Shown: in pieces, positions 43,010 through 51,800 of the stretch
Layout: each line of letters begins with the position of its first letter
How positions within the stretch are numbered: position 1 is the first letter of the stretch
Origin: Synergistales bacterium
GTDB taxonomy: Bacteria > Synergistota > Synergistia > Synergistales > Aminithiophilaceae
Assembly: GCA_018433595.1 (NCBI GenBank)
Contig: JAHDQY010000049.1
Location: 1-64,000, forward strand
Direction of reading: 5' to 3'
DNA length: 64,000 nucleotides
Notes under the pieces: model-generated
Databases searched by the model: none
What the model saw: only the letters and a program-made list of their open reading frames with translations
Told to the model about the DNA's origin: nothing
Program-made: the position numbers and the translations under genes

Positions 43010-44254
43010 TCACTGGTCGGCGGCGGCCCTGGCGGCCAGAAAGGCCGTGCTCCAGCAGATCTGGAGGTTGTAGCCGCCGGTCGGCCCGTCGAGATCGATG
43101 ATTTCACCGGCGAAAAACAGGTTTGTCCATCGTTTGGCGCGCAGGGTCCGGGGGTCGAGCTCTTTCAGAGAGATCCCTCCTGACGTGACGAGGGCCCAAT
43201 CGAAATCGAGGAGTCCCGTCGGGGTCAGGGTGAGCCCTTTCAGAAGAGAGAGGGTCTTCTTGCGCTCCTCGCGGGTGATGCTGTGGATCGGCCGGTTGAT
43301 GTCGATGCCGGCGAGGGAGGCGAAGGTCGGGATTAAATCCCGAGGGAGCAGCCCCGAGAGGACGGCGGAAAACTCCCTGCCCTTGAGATTCTCGAAGTCG
43401 CGGATCAGCCTTCCGTCGAGTTTCCCTTCATCCAAAGCCGGTTTGAGGTCGATGGAGAGGGTGATGTCGCCGTCTTTTTCCAGGGCCTCGCCGACGCTTC
43501 GCGCCAGATCCATGGCGATGGGGCCGCTGATGCCGAAAGGGGTGAATTGCATTTCGCCGAAACGCCTGTCGATCGGTTTGCCCTCTCTCAGGAGAGTGAG
43601 GGTGACATTGCGGAGGGCCAGCCCCTGGAGCCTGTGGCTCCAGAGTTCGGCTGTCCTGATGGGTACGATGGCCGGTTTCGGGGTGACGATGGCGAGTCCC
43701 AGCTCCCTGGCCCAGCGGAAGCCGTCGCCCCGCGATCCTGTCGCAGGGTAGCTGCAGCCGCCCGTTGCGATGATGAATCGTTTCGCCCTGTGAACCTCTT
43801 CCGCCGTTTCGGCGGCGACAATGGCGTCACCCTCTTTTTGGAGTTTCCTGACGGGGAGGTCCGTCCGGAGGACGACCCCATTTTTAAGGGCCTCACGGAC
43901 GAGAAGGTCTCTCAGCGTTTCGGCGCCTCCTGATCGGGGGAAGACCCTCTTGCCCCGCTCGACGACGGAGGGTAGGCCCCGTTCCTCGAAGAAGCGGCGG
44001 ATCTCTTTGGGGCCGCAAGAGGCCAGGCCGCTGTGGAGGAAGCGTCCCTTGGAACCGAAAGGCTCCTGGAGGTTTTGGGCCGTGAGGCCGGCGTTGGTGA
44101 AATTGCAGCGCCCCTTGCCCGTCAGAAGGAGCTTTTTGCCCGCCTCGTCGTTCCGTTCGAGGAGCAGGGTTTTCGCTCCCCGAGAAGCGGCTTCGATGGC
44201 GGCAAAAAGGCCTGCCGGTCCGGCGCCGATGATGGCGATGTCGAAAGAATCCAA
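43010..44254 (-). CDS. FAD-dependent oxidoreductase (HI0933/BaiN-type flavoprotein)
   Basis: A 414-residue flavoprotein of the HI0933/YhiN/BaiN family. The FAD-binding IIGAGPAGLFAAIEA is at the N-terminus, LLLTGKGRCNFTNAG follows, then RFIIATGGCSYPATGSRGDG, and GEIIDLDGPTGGYNLQICWS closes the FAD site at the C-terminus. Relatives include a bile-acid dehydrogenase and uncharacterised 2,4-dienoyl-type reductases. The start is a TTG 11 nt after AGGAG. The physiological substrate is unknown. Confidence 0.88.
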   Translation of the reverse strand: MDSFDIAIIGAGPAGLFAAIEAASRGAKTLLLERNDEAGKKLLLTGKGRCNFTNAGLTAQNLQEPFGSKGRFLHSGLASCGPKEIRRFFEERGLPSVVERGKRVFPRSGGAETLRDLLVREALKNGVVLRTDLPVRKLQKEGDAIVAAETAEEVHRAKRFIIATGGCSYPATGSRGDGFRWARELGLAIVTPKPAIVPIRTAELWSHRLQGLALRNVTLTLLREGKPIDRRFGEMQFTPFGISGPIAMDLARSVGEALEKDGDITLSIDLKPALDEGKLDGRLIRDFENLKGREFSAVLSGLLPRDLIPTFASLAGIDINRPIHSITREERKKTLSLLKGLTLTPTGLLDFDWALVTSGGISLKELDPRTLRAKRWTNLFFAGEIIDLDGPTGGYNLQICWSTAFLAARAAADQ

Positions 44255-44347
44255 AAGGAATCAGGCTCCTTTTCTCCCGTAACGGGTCGAGGTTCCTTCA
44301 GCGGCGTGAGTTATAATGGAAAAAATCGCATTCACCGCTGAAGGGGG

Positions 44348-45319
44348 GTGACGGTACTGTTGTCTCTGTTTGATGTCGTCAGGGCCCGGGTCCGAATCGC
44401 ATCCATGGTCAACAGAACGGTTCTTGATCCTTCGGCGACTCTCGGCGGCCTCTGCGGCAACGATGTCTTTCTCAAAGCGGAAAACCTTCAGAAGACGGGT
44501 GCCTTCAAATTTCGGGGTGCCTGCAATGCGTTGATGTCCCTTGAAAGGGAAGAGGGGCTGCGGGGAGTGGTGACAGCCTCGTCAGGCAACCACGGTCAGG
44601 CCGTCGCTTGCGCCGCAGCTCGCCTCGGCTATTCGGCCGTCGTCGTTGTCCCCGTCGACGCCTCGCCCGCCAAGGTGGCCGCCGTCGAGGGCTACGGCGC
44701 GAAGGTGATCCCTTGGGGCACCACATCCCTGGAACGGTTGGACAAGGCCTCAGAACTGGTCCGGCAGGAGGGAATGACCTTCATCCACCCCTACGACGAT
44801 GATCGGGTCATGGCAGGACAAGGGACGATCGGCCTTGAGATCATCGATGACCTTCCTGATGTCGATGCCGTTCTCGTCCCCATCGGAGGCGGTGGGCTCC
44901 TTTCGGGAGTGGCCACGGCCCTCAAGGGAATCCGCCCCGGGATCAGGGTCTACGGCGTCGAGTCCGAGCGGAGCAACTGCATGTACCGCTCTCTCCATGC
45001 GGGGAAGAGAACTCCCCTTGAGAGGATCGCAACCGTCGCCGACGGCCTTCGGACGACCATCCCCGGAGAGCGGACTTTTGAAATCGCCCGTCGCCTTGTC
45101 GACGATGTCCTTCTCGTCAGAGAAGAGGAGATCATTGAGGCCCTCCTGTTTCTACTGGAACGGGAGAAGCTGCTTGTCGAGCCGTCCGGCGCCGTGACCG
45201 TCGCCGCGCTCCTTTCGGGGAGGTTCCCTCTGCGACATCGCAAGGTCGTTGCCCTCCTGAGCGGCGGCAACATCGCCCTCGATCGTCTGGAGGAGTTCCT
45301 TGCCGCAAGGAGACGCTGA
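44348..45319 (+). CDS. Threonine/serine dehydratase-type PLP enzyme
   Basis: A 323-residue fold type II PLP enzyme. PLP-Lys is K54 in GAFKFRGACN; SSGNHGQAVA and the phosphate loop PIGGGGLLSG follow. It has no C-terminal ACT regulatory domain, so it resembles the biodegradative threonine ammonia-lyase/serine racemase group, deaminating threonine or serine to a keto acid. GTG 44348 lies very near the AAGGGGGG ribosome site; a TTG four codons later has better spacing and may be the real start. Confidence 0.85.
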   Translation: MTVLLSLFDVVRARVRIASMVNRTVLDPSATLGGLCGNDVFLKAENLQKTGAFKFRGACNALMSLEREEGLRGVVTASSGNHGQAVACAAARLGYSAVVVVPVDASPAKVAAVEGYGAKVIPWGTTSLERLDKASELVRQEGMTFIHPYDDDRVMAGQGTIGLEIIDDLPDVDAVLVPIGGGGLLSGVATALKGIRPGIRVYGVESERSNCMYRSLHAGKRTPLERIATVADGLRTTIPGERTFEIARRLVDDVLLVREEEIIEALLFLLEREKLLVEPSGAVTVAALLSGRFPLRHRKVVALLSGGNIALDRLEEFLAARRR

Positions 45320-45373
45320 TGGAAGACGTTCCCGCGTCATCGACCTGGAGAGCACCGCTCTCTAGGGAGCGCT

Positions 45374-45736
45374 TCAGTAGCCCGACCCCTTCGGCTGAAC
45401 GGGCTCGATCGTCTCCGAAGCGCAGTCGACGCGGAACCAGAATCCCTCTTCGCCGCCAGGGCGGCTTTCGGTTGCCTTTCGCCTGACGGTGAAGCTGACG
45501 ATGAAGGTTCCCTCTCGATCGCCTTGGACAACGCCCCACCCCTTCACTTCGAGAGGCCCTTCGGCCTCCTGCTCTTTGACCCACTCTCTCAGATAGGCTG
45601 GAGAGAGGACCCGCTCCTTGACGAGCACGATGGCTTCCGTCTTGGCCATGACCCCCTGGAAGAGGAGGCAGCCGGCGGCGACACAGGCCAGAATGACGGC
45701 GGCGATGGCGAGGGTTGACAAGGGCGGTCTTTTCAA
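45374..45736 (-). CDS. Membrane-anchored hypothetical protein
   Basis: A 120-residue protein with one N-terminal hydrophobic segment (LAIAAVILACVAAGCLLF) and a soluble, mixed-charge domain. It has no family I recognise. The Cys in the segment is not in a clear lipobox. The TTG start lies 9 nt after AAAGGATG. It is convergent with the dehydratase and divergent from 45841. Confidence 0.6.
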   Translation of the reverse strand: MKRPPLSTLAIAAVILACVAAGCLLFQGVMAKTEAIVLVKERVLSPAYLREWVKEQEAEGPLEVKGWGVVQGDREGTFIVSFTVRRKATESRPGGEEGFWFRVDCASETIEPVQPKGSGY

Positions 45737-45840
45737 CGAGGGTCACATCCTTTCCGGTTCGATCTCTACTTTAGGCATTCTACTTCATCTTGCTTTGAAG
45801 AACGACAATCAAAACGATAACCTATTCCGGAGGTAACCTT

Positions 45841-47073
45841 TTGAAAAGCTCAAAGATTCTCGCTGAGGTCACTGTCGACGAAGAACTGACGCTTCAAATC
45901 CTTACCGGAGAGAAGACGCCTTGGATCGTGCTTCTCAACGGCAAAGCGAAGAAGCGTCGGAATGTCCGTCTCGGGTGGTTCGAATCTCCTCGCCCCGTCC
46001 GTCTCGGCGGCCGGGGGCCTTGTCGGGAGTACTCCGTTGCCGATATCGACGGTGCGCTGGCCTCGCTTCTGGCCGAATTCTTCTCTTCCGTTGCGGTCCA
46101 GGCGATTTTCTGGCAGACTTTCAGATTCCTCCAGAACAGCCTTCACCGGACCAGCGTCGTCGTAGAGGTCTCCGACTGCAAGCTTCTGCCGGACAGCAAG
46201 CGTGACACCCTTTGGCTGGCCTACATCCCCCATCAATCCCCCCATGGTCTGGTTCGTCACACCTTTCCCCTCAGCGGAACGGAGAAACCTCAGATCGAAC
46301 GCTTCCTTTCCGGGGAGGAGCCCTGGCCGGCATTGGAGTTGACGTCTCGTGAAGCCAGGGGATCTCTGGCCTCGATGCCCTTTGTCAGAGACCTGAACCA
46401 GACGGAGCCCTCCCGCTGGCTTCGACCGCTCATGTTGGCCGTCGCCGGCGCTCTGTTGGGCTTTCAGGACGGCTCGGCCGGGGTGGAATGCGATTTTGCC
46501 GATTCCCTGTGGCAGGGCTACTACGCCTCGCAGGGCAGGTTCGACCCTGCCGCATCGCCTCTTGTCGGAGAAGAAGTCTTCCTCGCTGAAATGAGAGGGC
46601 TCCTGCGCCTGTGGCCCTATCTGGAATCGATCGCCTATGAAAGGGCTTTCGACGGCCAGGAATTCCTTCAGGAGCGAGGGTACAGCCGACGGGAGCGTTT
46701 CGCGGCCCTTCTTGACATTTCCGGTCGTCGGCAGTTCGTCGTGACCCGCTTCATCGGTGATGATGGAGCCCTTCTCCTCTCGCCTCAGCGCCCCGGTCCC
46801 GGAGAGAAGGACAGGATCCTTCACTTTCCGCAGGAAACCTTTGATGCCATCGGCAAGCTGAACAGCGAAATCGGCATTCTCGATAGCGAGTTCGCCCTGA
46901 CCCAACTCTGGAGGAGCTGGCGGAGATTTCGAGGGCAGAAGCGGCTGAACGGACTTCTGGAGCTGGTGCCTCTCTTCGGTCGGACGGCTCCGGCGGCTGA
47001 ACCAGGAAAGGGGGAAAGAGATGGCGCGGCTGAAGGGCAAGAGGATTCTCATGTTTGTCGAGGATGCCTATGA
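45841..47073 (+). CDS. Protein of unknown function
   Basis: A 410-residue protein with no recognised domain. It starts at a TTG after a strong GGAGGTAACCTT. The sequence is rich in acidic and aromatic residues (e.g. VAVQAIFWQTFRFLQNSLH) and has no signal peptide or membrane helix. The last 53 nt overlap the PfpI gene in another frame, so the two are coupled. Function is not predicted. Confidence 0.65.
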   Translation: MKSSKILAEVTVDEELTLQILTGEKTPWIVLLNGKAKKRRNVRLGWFESPRPVRLGGRGPCREYSVADIDGALASLLAEFFSSVAVQAIFWQTFRFLQNSLHRTSVVVEVSDCKLLPDSKRDTLWLAYIPHQSPHGLVRHTFPLSGTEKPQIERFLSGEEPWPALELTSREARGSLASMPFVRDLNQTEPSRWLRPLMLAVAGALLGFQDGSAGVECDFADSLWQGYYASQGRFDPAASPLVGEEVFLAEMRGLLRLWPYLESIAYERAFDGQEFLQERGYSRRERFAALLDISGRRQFVVTRFIGDDGALLLSPQRPGPGEKDRILHFPQETFDAIGKLNSEIGILDSEFALTQLWRSWRRFRGQKRLNGLLELVPLFGRTAPAAEPGKGERDGAAEGQEDSHVCRGCL

Positions 47074-47545
47074 AGATCTCGAGCTCTGGTATCCCAGGCT
47101 TCGGCTCATCGAGGAGGGGGCCGAGGTCGTTGTCGCCGCTCCCGAGGCGGGCAGGCTTTACCGAGGCAAGAACGGCTACCCCGCCCGATCGGAGGCCTCC
47201 CTGGCTGATGTGGACGAAAAGGATTTCGACGGTCTCGTTCTCGCCGGCGGCTTCGCTCCCGACAAGCTGCGCCGTATCAGGGAAGTACTTGAGCTGACCC
47301 GGGCCTTTCATGACAGGGGCAAGCTCGTGGCGCACATCTGTCACGCCGGATGGATTCCCATCTCCGCCGGCATCGTCAGGGGGTTCCGCTGCACGTCGAC
47401 GCCGGGCATCAAGGACGATCTCATCAATGCCGGGGCCCAATGGTCCGATGAACCCGTCGTCTGCGATCGCAACATGATTTCCAGCCGCAGGCCCGACGAT
47501 CTTCCCTGTTTCTGTCGGGCCATCATCGATTTTCTCGATCGTTGA
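47021..47545 (+). CDS. DJ-1/PfpI family protein
   Basis: A 174-residue protein of the glutamine-amidotransferase-like superfamily. The nucleophile elbow AHICHAGW carries C107; the preceding acid residue region has FVEDAYEDLELWYP and LAGGFAPDK. Relatives act as intracellular peptidases or protein deglycases. GGGGGAAAGAG precedes the ATG, within the end of the previous gene. Confidence 0.88.
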   Translation: MARLKGKRILMFVEDAYEDLELWYPRLRLIEEGAEVVVAAPEAGRLYRGKNGYPARSEASLADVDEKDFDGLVLAGGFAPDKLRRIREVLELTRAFHDRGKLVAHICHAGWIPISAGIVRGFRCTSTPGIKDDLINAGAQWSDEPVVCDRNMISSRRPDDLPCFCRAIIDFLDR

Positions 47546-47573
47546 GTGCTTGTTTGAGAGAGGAGGGGTCTCT

Positions 47574-48494
47574 GTGAAGATCAACAAGATCGTGGCCTGT
47601 GTCGATGGAAGTGAGGCGAGCCCTCTTGTGATCCGCCAGGCTCTTGACTGGGCTGAGCGGGAAGGTGCGGAAAGCCTCGAAATCCTCCACGTCGTCGATG
47701 CCAAGGTCGAGCTCCCCCTTCTGGAGGCCGAGTTCGAAGGAGCGGCCGACCCCCGGGGCGAAGTGGAGGCCAAGGTGCAGACGAAAGTGGAGGAGATGGT
47801 CCGGGCCAACCTTGAGGGGAATGAAACCGTTCCCTGGACCATCAGGGTCATCATTGGCCGCCCCTATGAGGTCATTGTCCGCCGTGCCCGGGAGATCAAG
47901 GCGGACCTGATCCTGCTGGGGCACCGGCGTCTCTCCGGATGGGAGCGCCTGCTTCTGGGCAGCGTCTCTTCCAAGGTCGTCCCCTACGCCTCGTGCAGCG
48001 TTCTCGTCGTCAGGGCCGGCCAGGAAAAAATCGGGAAGGTCCTCGTCGCTCTTGACGGCACCGAAGAGAGCCGTTCCGTGGCCGCTTTCGGACTGGACCA
48101 GGCCCGCCTTCTCGGCGCCGAGGAGGTCCTTTTCCTTCACGTCGTCGAAGAGGTGACGGAGGCGACTTACACCTATTGGGGATCCTTCACCGTCGGGCCC
48201 GAGTATTACGCACGGGCCCGCAAGGCGGCGGAGGAGTCCATGGACCGGCTCATGGCCGATCTCTGCAGGGAGCGGGAGGGAGAGCTTCCTCTCTGCCGCT
48301 GTCGCGTCGATGTCGGCCGGTCCCATGCCATGATCATCGACAAGGCGGAAAAGGAGAAAGCCGACCTTGTCATCGTCGGAGACCGAGGTGTCTCGAGTGC
48401 GCTTGAGGGCTTCCTCCTGGGAAGCGTCTCGGCCAAGGTCGTCCGCTACAGCCCCTCAAGCGTTCTTGTCTACCGTCTTGCCATCGACAAGTAG
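47574..48494 (+). CDS. Tandem universal stress protein
   Basis: A 306-residue protein with two Usp domains (about 1-150 and 160-306). Each has an ATP-binding G-x2-G-x9-G-S type motif: GHRRLSGWERLLLGSVSSKV and GDRGVSSALEGFLLGSVSAK. It would dimerise internally and bind ATP during stress. GTG 47574 follows GGAGGGG; a TTG 24 nt upstream is less likely. A terminator follows. Confidence 0.92.
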   Translation: MKINKIVACVDGSEASPLVIRQALDWAEREGAESLEILHVVDAKVELPLLEAEFEGAADPRGEVEAKVQTKVEEMVRANLEGNETVPWTIRVIIGRPYEVIVRRAREIKADLILLGHRRLSGWERLLLGSVSSKVVPYASCSVLVVRAGQEKIGKVLVALDGTEESRSVAAFGLDQARLLGAEEVLFLHVVEEVTEATYTYWGSFTVGPEYYARARKAAEESMDRLMADLCREREGELPLCRCRVDVGRSHAMIIDKAEKEKADLVIVGDRGVSSALEGFLLGSVSAKVVRYSPSSVLVYRLAIDK

Positions 48495-48511
48495 AACGCT
48501 GTCCCGAGATG

Positions 48512-48542
48512 GGGAGGCCCTCCGATCATCGGGGGGCCTCCC
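48512..48542. terminator. Bidirectional terminator between usp and tag
   Basis: GGGAGGCCC-T-CCGAT-C-ATCGG-G-GGGCCTCCC hairpin, followed by TTATGTT on the plus strand. It separates convergent genes. Confidence 0.75.
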
Positions 48543-48551
48543 TTATGTTCA

Positions 48552-49112
48552 TCAGACTTCGTCGTGGCGGAAGCAGGAGAGAAGGTGATCGTTGACGAGA
48601 CCGGCGGACTGCATGAGGGCATAACAGATCGTCGGACCGACGAAGCAGAAGCGACGCCTTCTGAGCTCCCTGCTGAGCCGTTCCGACAGGGGCGTCGAGG
48701 AGGGGACCTCCTCCATCGAGCGCCAGCGGTTCCGAAGGGGGATCCCGTCGACGAAGCTCCAGAGAAAGCCGGAAAAAGTCCCCTCCTTCTCGACGACGGA
48801 GAGAAAGGCCCTGGCATTGGTGACGGCGCTCTCGATCTTGCGCCGGTTTCTCACGATATCCCTTCGGGCAAGCAGGCCGGATATCTCCGTTTCACTCATG
48901 CCGGCCACTTTTTCGATATCGAAGCCGTAAAAGGCCTCACGGTATGCTTCCCGTTTTCTCAGGATCGTGATCCAGCTCAACCCCGCCTGAGCTCCCTCAA
49001 GAACCAGAAGTTCGAAAAGCTGTTGGTCCTCCCGAAGAGGAACGCCCCACTCCTGATCGTGATAGGCCACATAAAGGGGATCCGTTCCGGCCCAGGGGCA
49101 GCACTCTGTCAT
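48552..49112 (-). CDS. tag: DNA-3-methyladenine glycosylase I
   Basis: A 186-residue Tag protein. The zinc-binding residues are near the N-terminus (ECCPWAGTDPLYVAYHDQEW) and the C-terminus (VNDHLLSCFRH); QLFELLVLEGAQAGLSW is the helix-hairpin region of the fold. It excises 3-methyladenine from DNA. The ATG overlaps the MFS gene stop (ATGA), so it is translated with it. Confidence 0.93.
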   Translation of the reverse strand: MTECCPWAGTDPLYVAYHDQEWGVPLREDQQLFELLVLEGAQAGLSWITILRKREAYREAFYGFDIEKVAGMSETEISGLLARRDIVRNRRKIESAVTNARAFLSVVEKEGTFSGFLWSFVDGIPLRNRWRSMEEVPSSTPLSERLSRELRRRRFCFVGPTICYALMQSAGLVNDHLLSCFRHDEV

Positions 49113-50278
49113 GGAAGGGCCTTTTCTCCGCTCTTCTGCACCAGGGGGTTCCATAGGCCGAAGTGAAGAACCGGGACGGCGAGGAGCAGAATTCCGCCGA
49201 AAAGGCGGAAAGCGTTTTCGTAGCTTGAGGCTGCGGCGAGGTGCCCGACGAGGAGGGGGGAGATGAAGAAGCAGCAGGCCATGAAAAACCAGATCATCGA
49301 CGACGTCTTGACTCTCAGGTGACGGGGAGCCACGTCTCCGATGAGAGCGAGATGCATGGGAAAGCCGAAGCCCATCCCCAGGCCGAAAAGGACGCCGCAG
49401 GCGGTGAAAAGGAGATTCGTCCCGGCAAAGGAGGCCAGAAAGAGGGCCGCCGACGTCAGAGCGATGGAGGGGGCGGCCAGGCTCATTAGGGGCAGGCGGT
49501 CCATGAGACGGAAGGTCGTCAGGCGGATCAGGACGGAAAGGCCGGCATTGGCCGAGATGAACCCTGAGGCGATAAGCCCCTTGGAGTGGGCCAGGCCTGC
49601 AATGGAGAGCATGGCCGCGTCGGCGAGGGAGAAAAGAATCGCCGAAAGGAAGAGTGTCATTATGGGTCGGCAGGAGAAAAGCTCCCCGTAGGAGCCCGGT
49701 TTTTCCCCGGGCTGAATGGGCGTTTCGTCTTTCCCGAAAAGGAGGGAAAGAAAAAGGCAGGAAAGGGAGACCGCTACGGGGACCAGGATGTAGAGGAAGG
49801 GGTGTTTTGCGGCAAGCAGCGCTTCGGCGATAGGGACGATGGTGACGAGAGGGGCGATACTCCCGGCCGATGTCAGCGAAAAGGAAGAGCCTTGACGGCT
49901 TTCGGAGACGTACAGGGTCTGATAGGTCGTCAGGGCGACGATGAAGAGGCTCGCTCCGACTCCCGTGACGGAGCGCCACAGGACGAGCCCGGCGAGGGAG
50001 TCGCCGGAAAAGGCGACGCCTGCCGAACCCGCCACGAGGATCGATGATCCCAGCAGGAAGCTGAAGCGGAAAGGAAAGCGCTCCACGACCCAGCCGACGA
50101 ATGGGCGGGAGAGGGTCGATGCCGCATAATAGCTGCCCAGAACCAGCCCTGCGGCTCGAGGGTCGTCGAGGCCGAGGCAGCTCAGGTAAGCCGCCAGAAG
50201 GTAGTAGGTGTTGCTCACGCCGTTGACGGCGAAGTTGGCCGCCGTCAATCGAAGGAGCAAGGCTCCGTAGCCCGCCAT
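49109..50278 (-). CDS. MFS transporter
   Basis: A 389-residue protein with 12 hydrophobic segments and the MFS motif A-like SRPFVGWVVERFPFR between helices 2 and 3. Relatives include drug and sugar efflux permeases; no substrate is predicted. AAGGAGG precedes the ATG. It probably forms a two-gene operon with tag. Confidence 0.85.
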   Translation of the reverse strand: MAGYGALLLRLTAANFAVNGVSNTYYLLAAYLSCLGLDDPRAAGLVLGSYYAASTLSRPFVGWVVERFPFRFSFLLGSSILVAGSAGVAFSGDSLAGLVLWRSVTGVGASLFIVALTTYQTLYVSESRQGSSFSLTSAGSIAPLVTIVPIAEALLAAKHPFLYILVPVAVSLSCLFLSLLFGKDETPIQPGEKPGSYGELFSCRPIMTLFLSAILFSLADAAMLSIAGLAHSKGLIASGFISANAGLSVLIRLTTFRLMDRLPLMSLAAPSIALTSAALFLASFAGTNLLFTACGVLFGLGMGFGFPMHLALIGDVAPRHLRVKTSSMIWFFMACCFFISPLLVGHLAAASSYENAFRLFGGILLLAVPVLHFGLWNPLVQKSGEKALP

Positions 50279-50382
50279 GGGAACGCCTCCTTAAGAAGAG
50301 CGATACCAGCATACACCGGGATTTGGAGAAAAGCATCATCGTTGCAGCCATGAATACTGATTCGACAAATGAGCAACGATCA

Positions 50383-50403
50383 GAGAGGCCCGTCGGACCT
50401 CTC
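50383..50403 (-). terminator. Possible terminator after cdaR
   Basis: GAGAGG, a 9-nt loop with a further CC/GG pair, CCTCTC. Weak stem and no T tract; listed because it lies between the cdaR stop and the MFS start. Confidence 0.3.
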
Positions 50404-50441
50404 CCCGCGGCGGAAGCGGAGGTCTTGAAATGCGAGCGGGC

Positions 50442-51638
50442 TCACTTGCGTTCGCCGTCCTTCCGTTTCGGTTCCGTCAGGGCCGGATGCTCCCGGATCC
50501 GGAGGGCCAGAGCCAGCGAAAAGAGCTGGTAGAAGTCGCGAAGGTCCAGGCCCGTCAGGCGGCCGATCTTTTCGAGCCGGTAGGTGAGGGTGTTCCGATG
50601 GATGGCCAGTTCCTTCGCCGCCCGGCCGGGATGGAAGGGAGAGGCCATCCAGGCACGGACGGTGGCCTTCAGCTCGTCGAAGTCGTCCTGATCGGTCAGG
50701 CCGCCCAGGGTCCGCCGCACGAAGGTGCGGGCCAGACGGCGGTCGGCGCCGGCCAAAAGATCGTCGAGGAGGTAATCCTCGTAGAGGAAGACGCCGGGGC
50801 CTCCTGTGGCCCGGCGTCCCAGGACGAGGGCCCGCCAGGCGCTGCGCAGCGACTGGGAGAGCTCCTCGGGGCCCTCCGCCGTGGGGCCGATGCCGAAGGC
50901 GACCGACCGGCCCCGGCGGTTCAGGCTTTCGGCCAGGTCACGGCAGCGGCCGGTCAGCTCCTCCAGGAAGGCGCCTCCCTTGCGCGGCACGGCGGGAATG
51001 ACGACGAACTTGTCGCTGCCCAGAAGGGCCGTCAGATCCTGATGACCCCGAAAGGCTCCCTCGATCTCGGCGGCGATCCTCCGTCTTGCGGCGCTCTCTT
51101 CCGCCTTGGCCTCGCCCGTCAGAAAAGGAGCCAGGTCGATGACGATGCAGAGCCGGGGTAGAGCGAGATCGATGGCCATCTCCCGGCCCCGGGCGAGGAG
51201 AAAGTCCCGGTCCATGTCGCCGCCGGAAAAGGCGTAGATCTCCTGGACGAGATGTTGACGCGCCCCTTCGCGGAGAAGCTGGGCCTCAAGGAGCATCCGT
51301 TCCTTGAGAAAGACCTCGGCCTCGCGCCGGACGAGATGGCCGAAGCGGATCACCTCGTCAGGCGGGCCGGCGATGGCGACGGAGCCGACGATTTCCCCGG
51401 CGAGCTCGATGGGCAGCGTGACGCCGGGGCGGACGTCGCCGAGGCGCCGGGCCTCGTCGACGGAGGTGACCACCTCCCGCCTTCGGTTGATGGCCTCAAG
51501 GGAAGGGCTGTGAAGGCTGCCGACGCGCTCCCTCTGGCTGGCGCCGATGATCCGTCCCCTCTCGTTGGTGATGATGACGTGATGATCGATGGTGGCCTGG
51601 GCCACCTCGGCCACGTTCTGTGCGAGATCGGCCTGCAT
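50442..51638 (-). CDS. CdaR/PucR-family regulator (sugar-diacid type)
   Basis: A 398-residue regulator. The N-terminal CdaR diacid-recognition domain has IITNERGRIIGASQRERVG and DVRPGVTLPIEL; the C-terminal PucR-type HTH (HRNTLTYRLEKIGRLTGL) binds DNA. It is transcribed away from grdE, with 162 nt between them, and is the likely regulator of the reductase genes. An ATG at 51638 follows GGAGGAAC; a TTG-like upstream frame is not needed. Confidence 0.85.
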   Translation of the reverse strand: MQADLAQNVAEVAQATIDHHVIITNERGRIIGASQRERVGSLHSPSLEAINRRREVVTSVDEARRLGDVRPGVTLPIELAGEIVGSVAIAGPPDEVIRFGHLVRREAEVFLKERMLLEAQLLREGARQHLVQEIYAFSGGDMDRDFLLARGREMAIDLALPRLCIVIDLAPFLTGEAKAEESAARRRIAAEIEGAFRGHQDLTALLGSDKFVVIPAVPRKGGAFLEELTGRCRDLAESLNRRGRSVAFGIGPTAEGPEELSQSLRSAWRALVLGRRATGGPGVFLYEDYLLDDLLAGADRRLARTFVRRTLGGLTDQDDFDELKATVRAWMASPFHPGRAAKELAIHRNTLTYRLEKIGRLTGLDLRDFYQLFSLALALRIREHPALTEPKRKDGERK

Positions 51639-51800
51639 GGGGTTCCTCCCCCCTCTTCTTGTGCGGGATGACAAAAAATCCCCTTCAGAGTAGCACTTTT
51701 TGAGACTTCAGACCAATGCGCCGCTCTCCCCCCGGTCCTACTATGTAAATGAGGAAAAACCAATAGCCTGCTCCTGGAGGAGAGGCGGGGAGGTGGCGTC

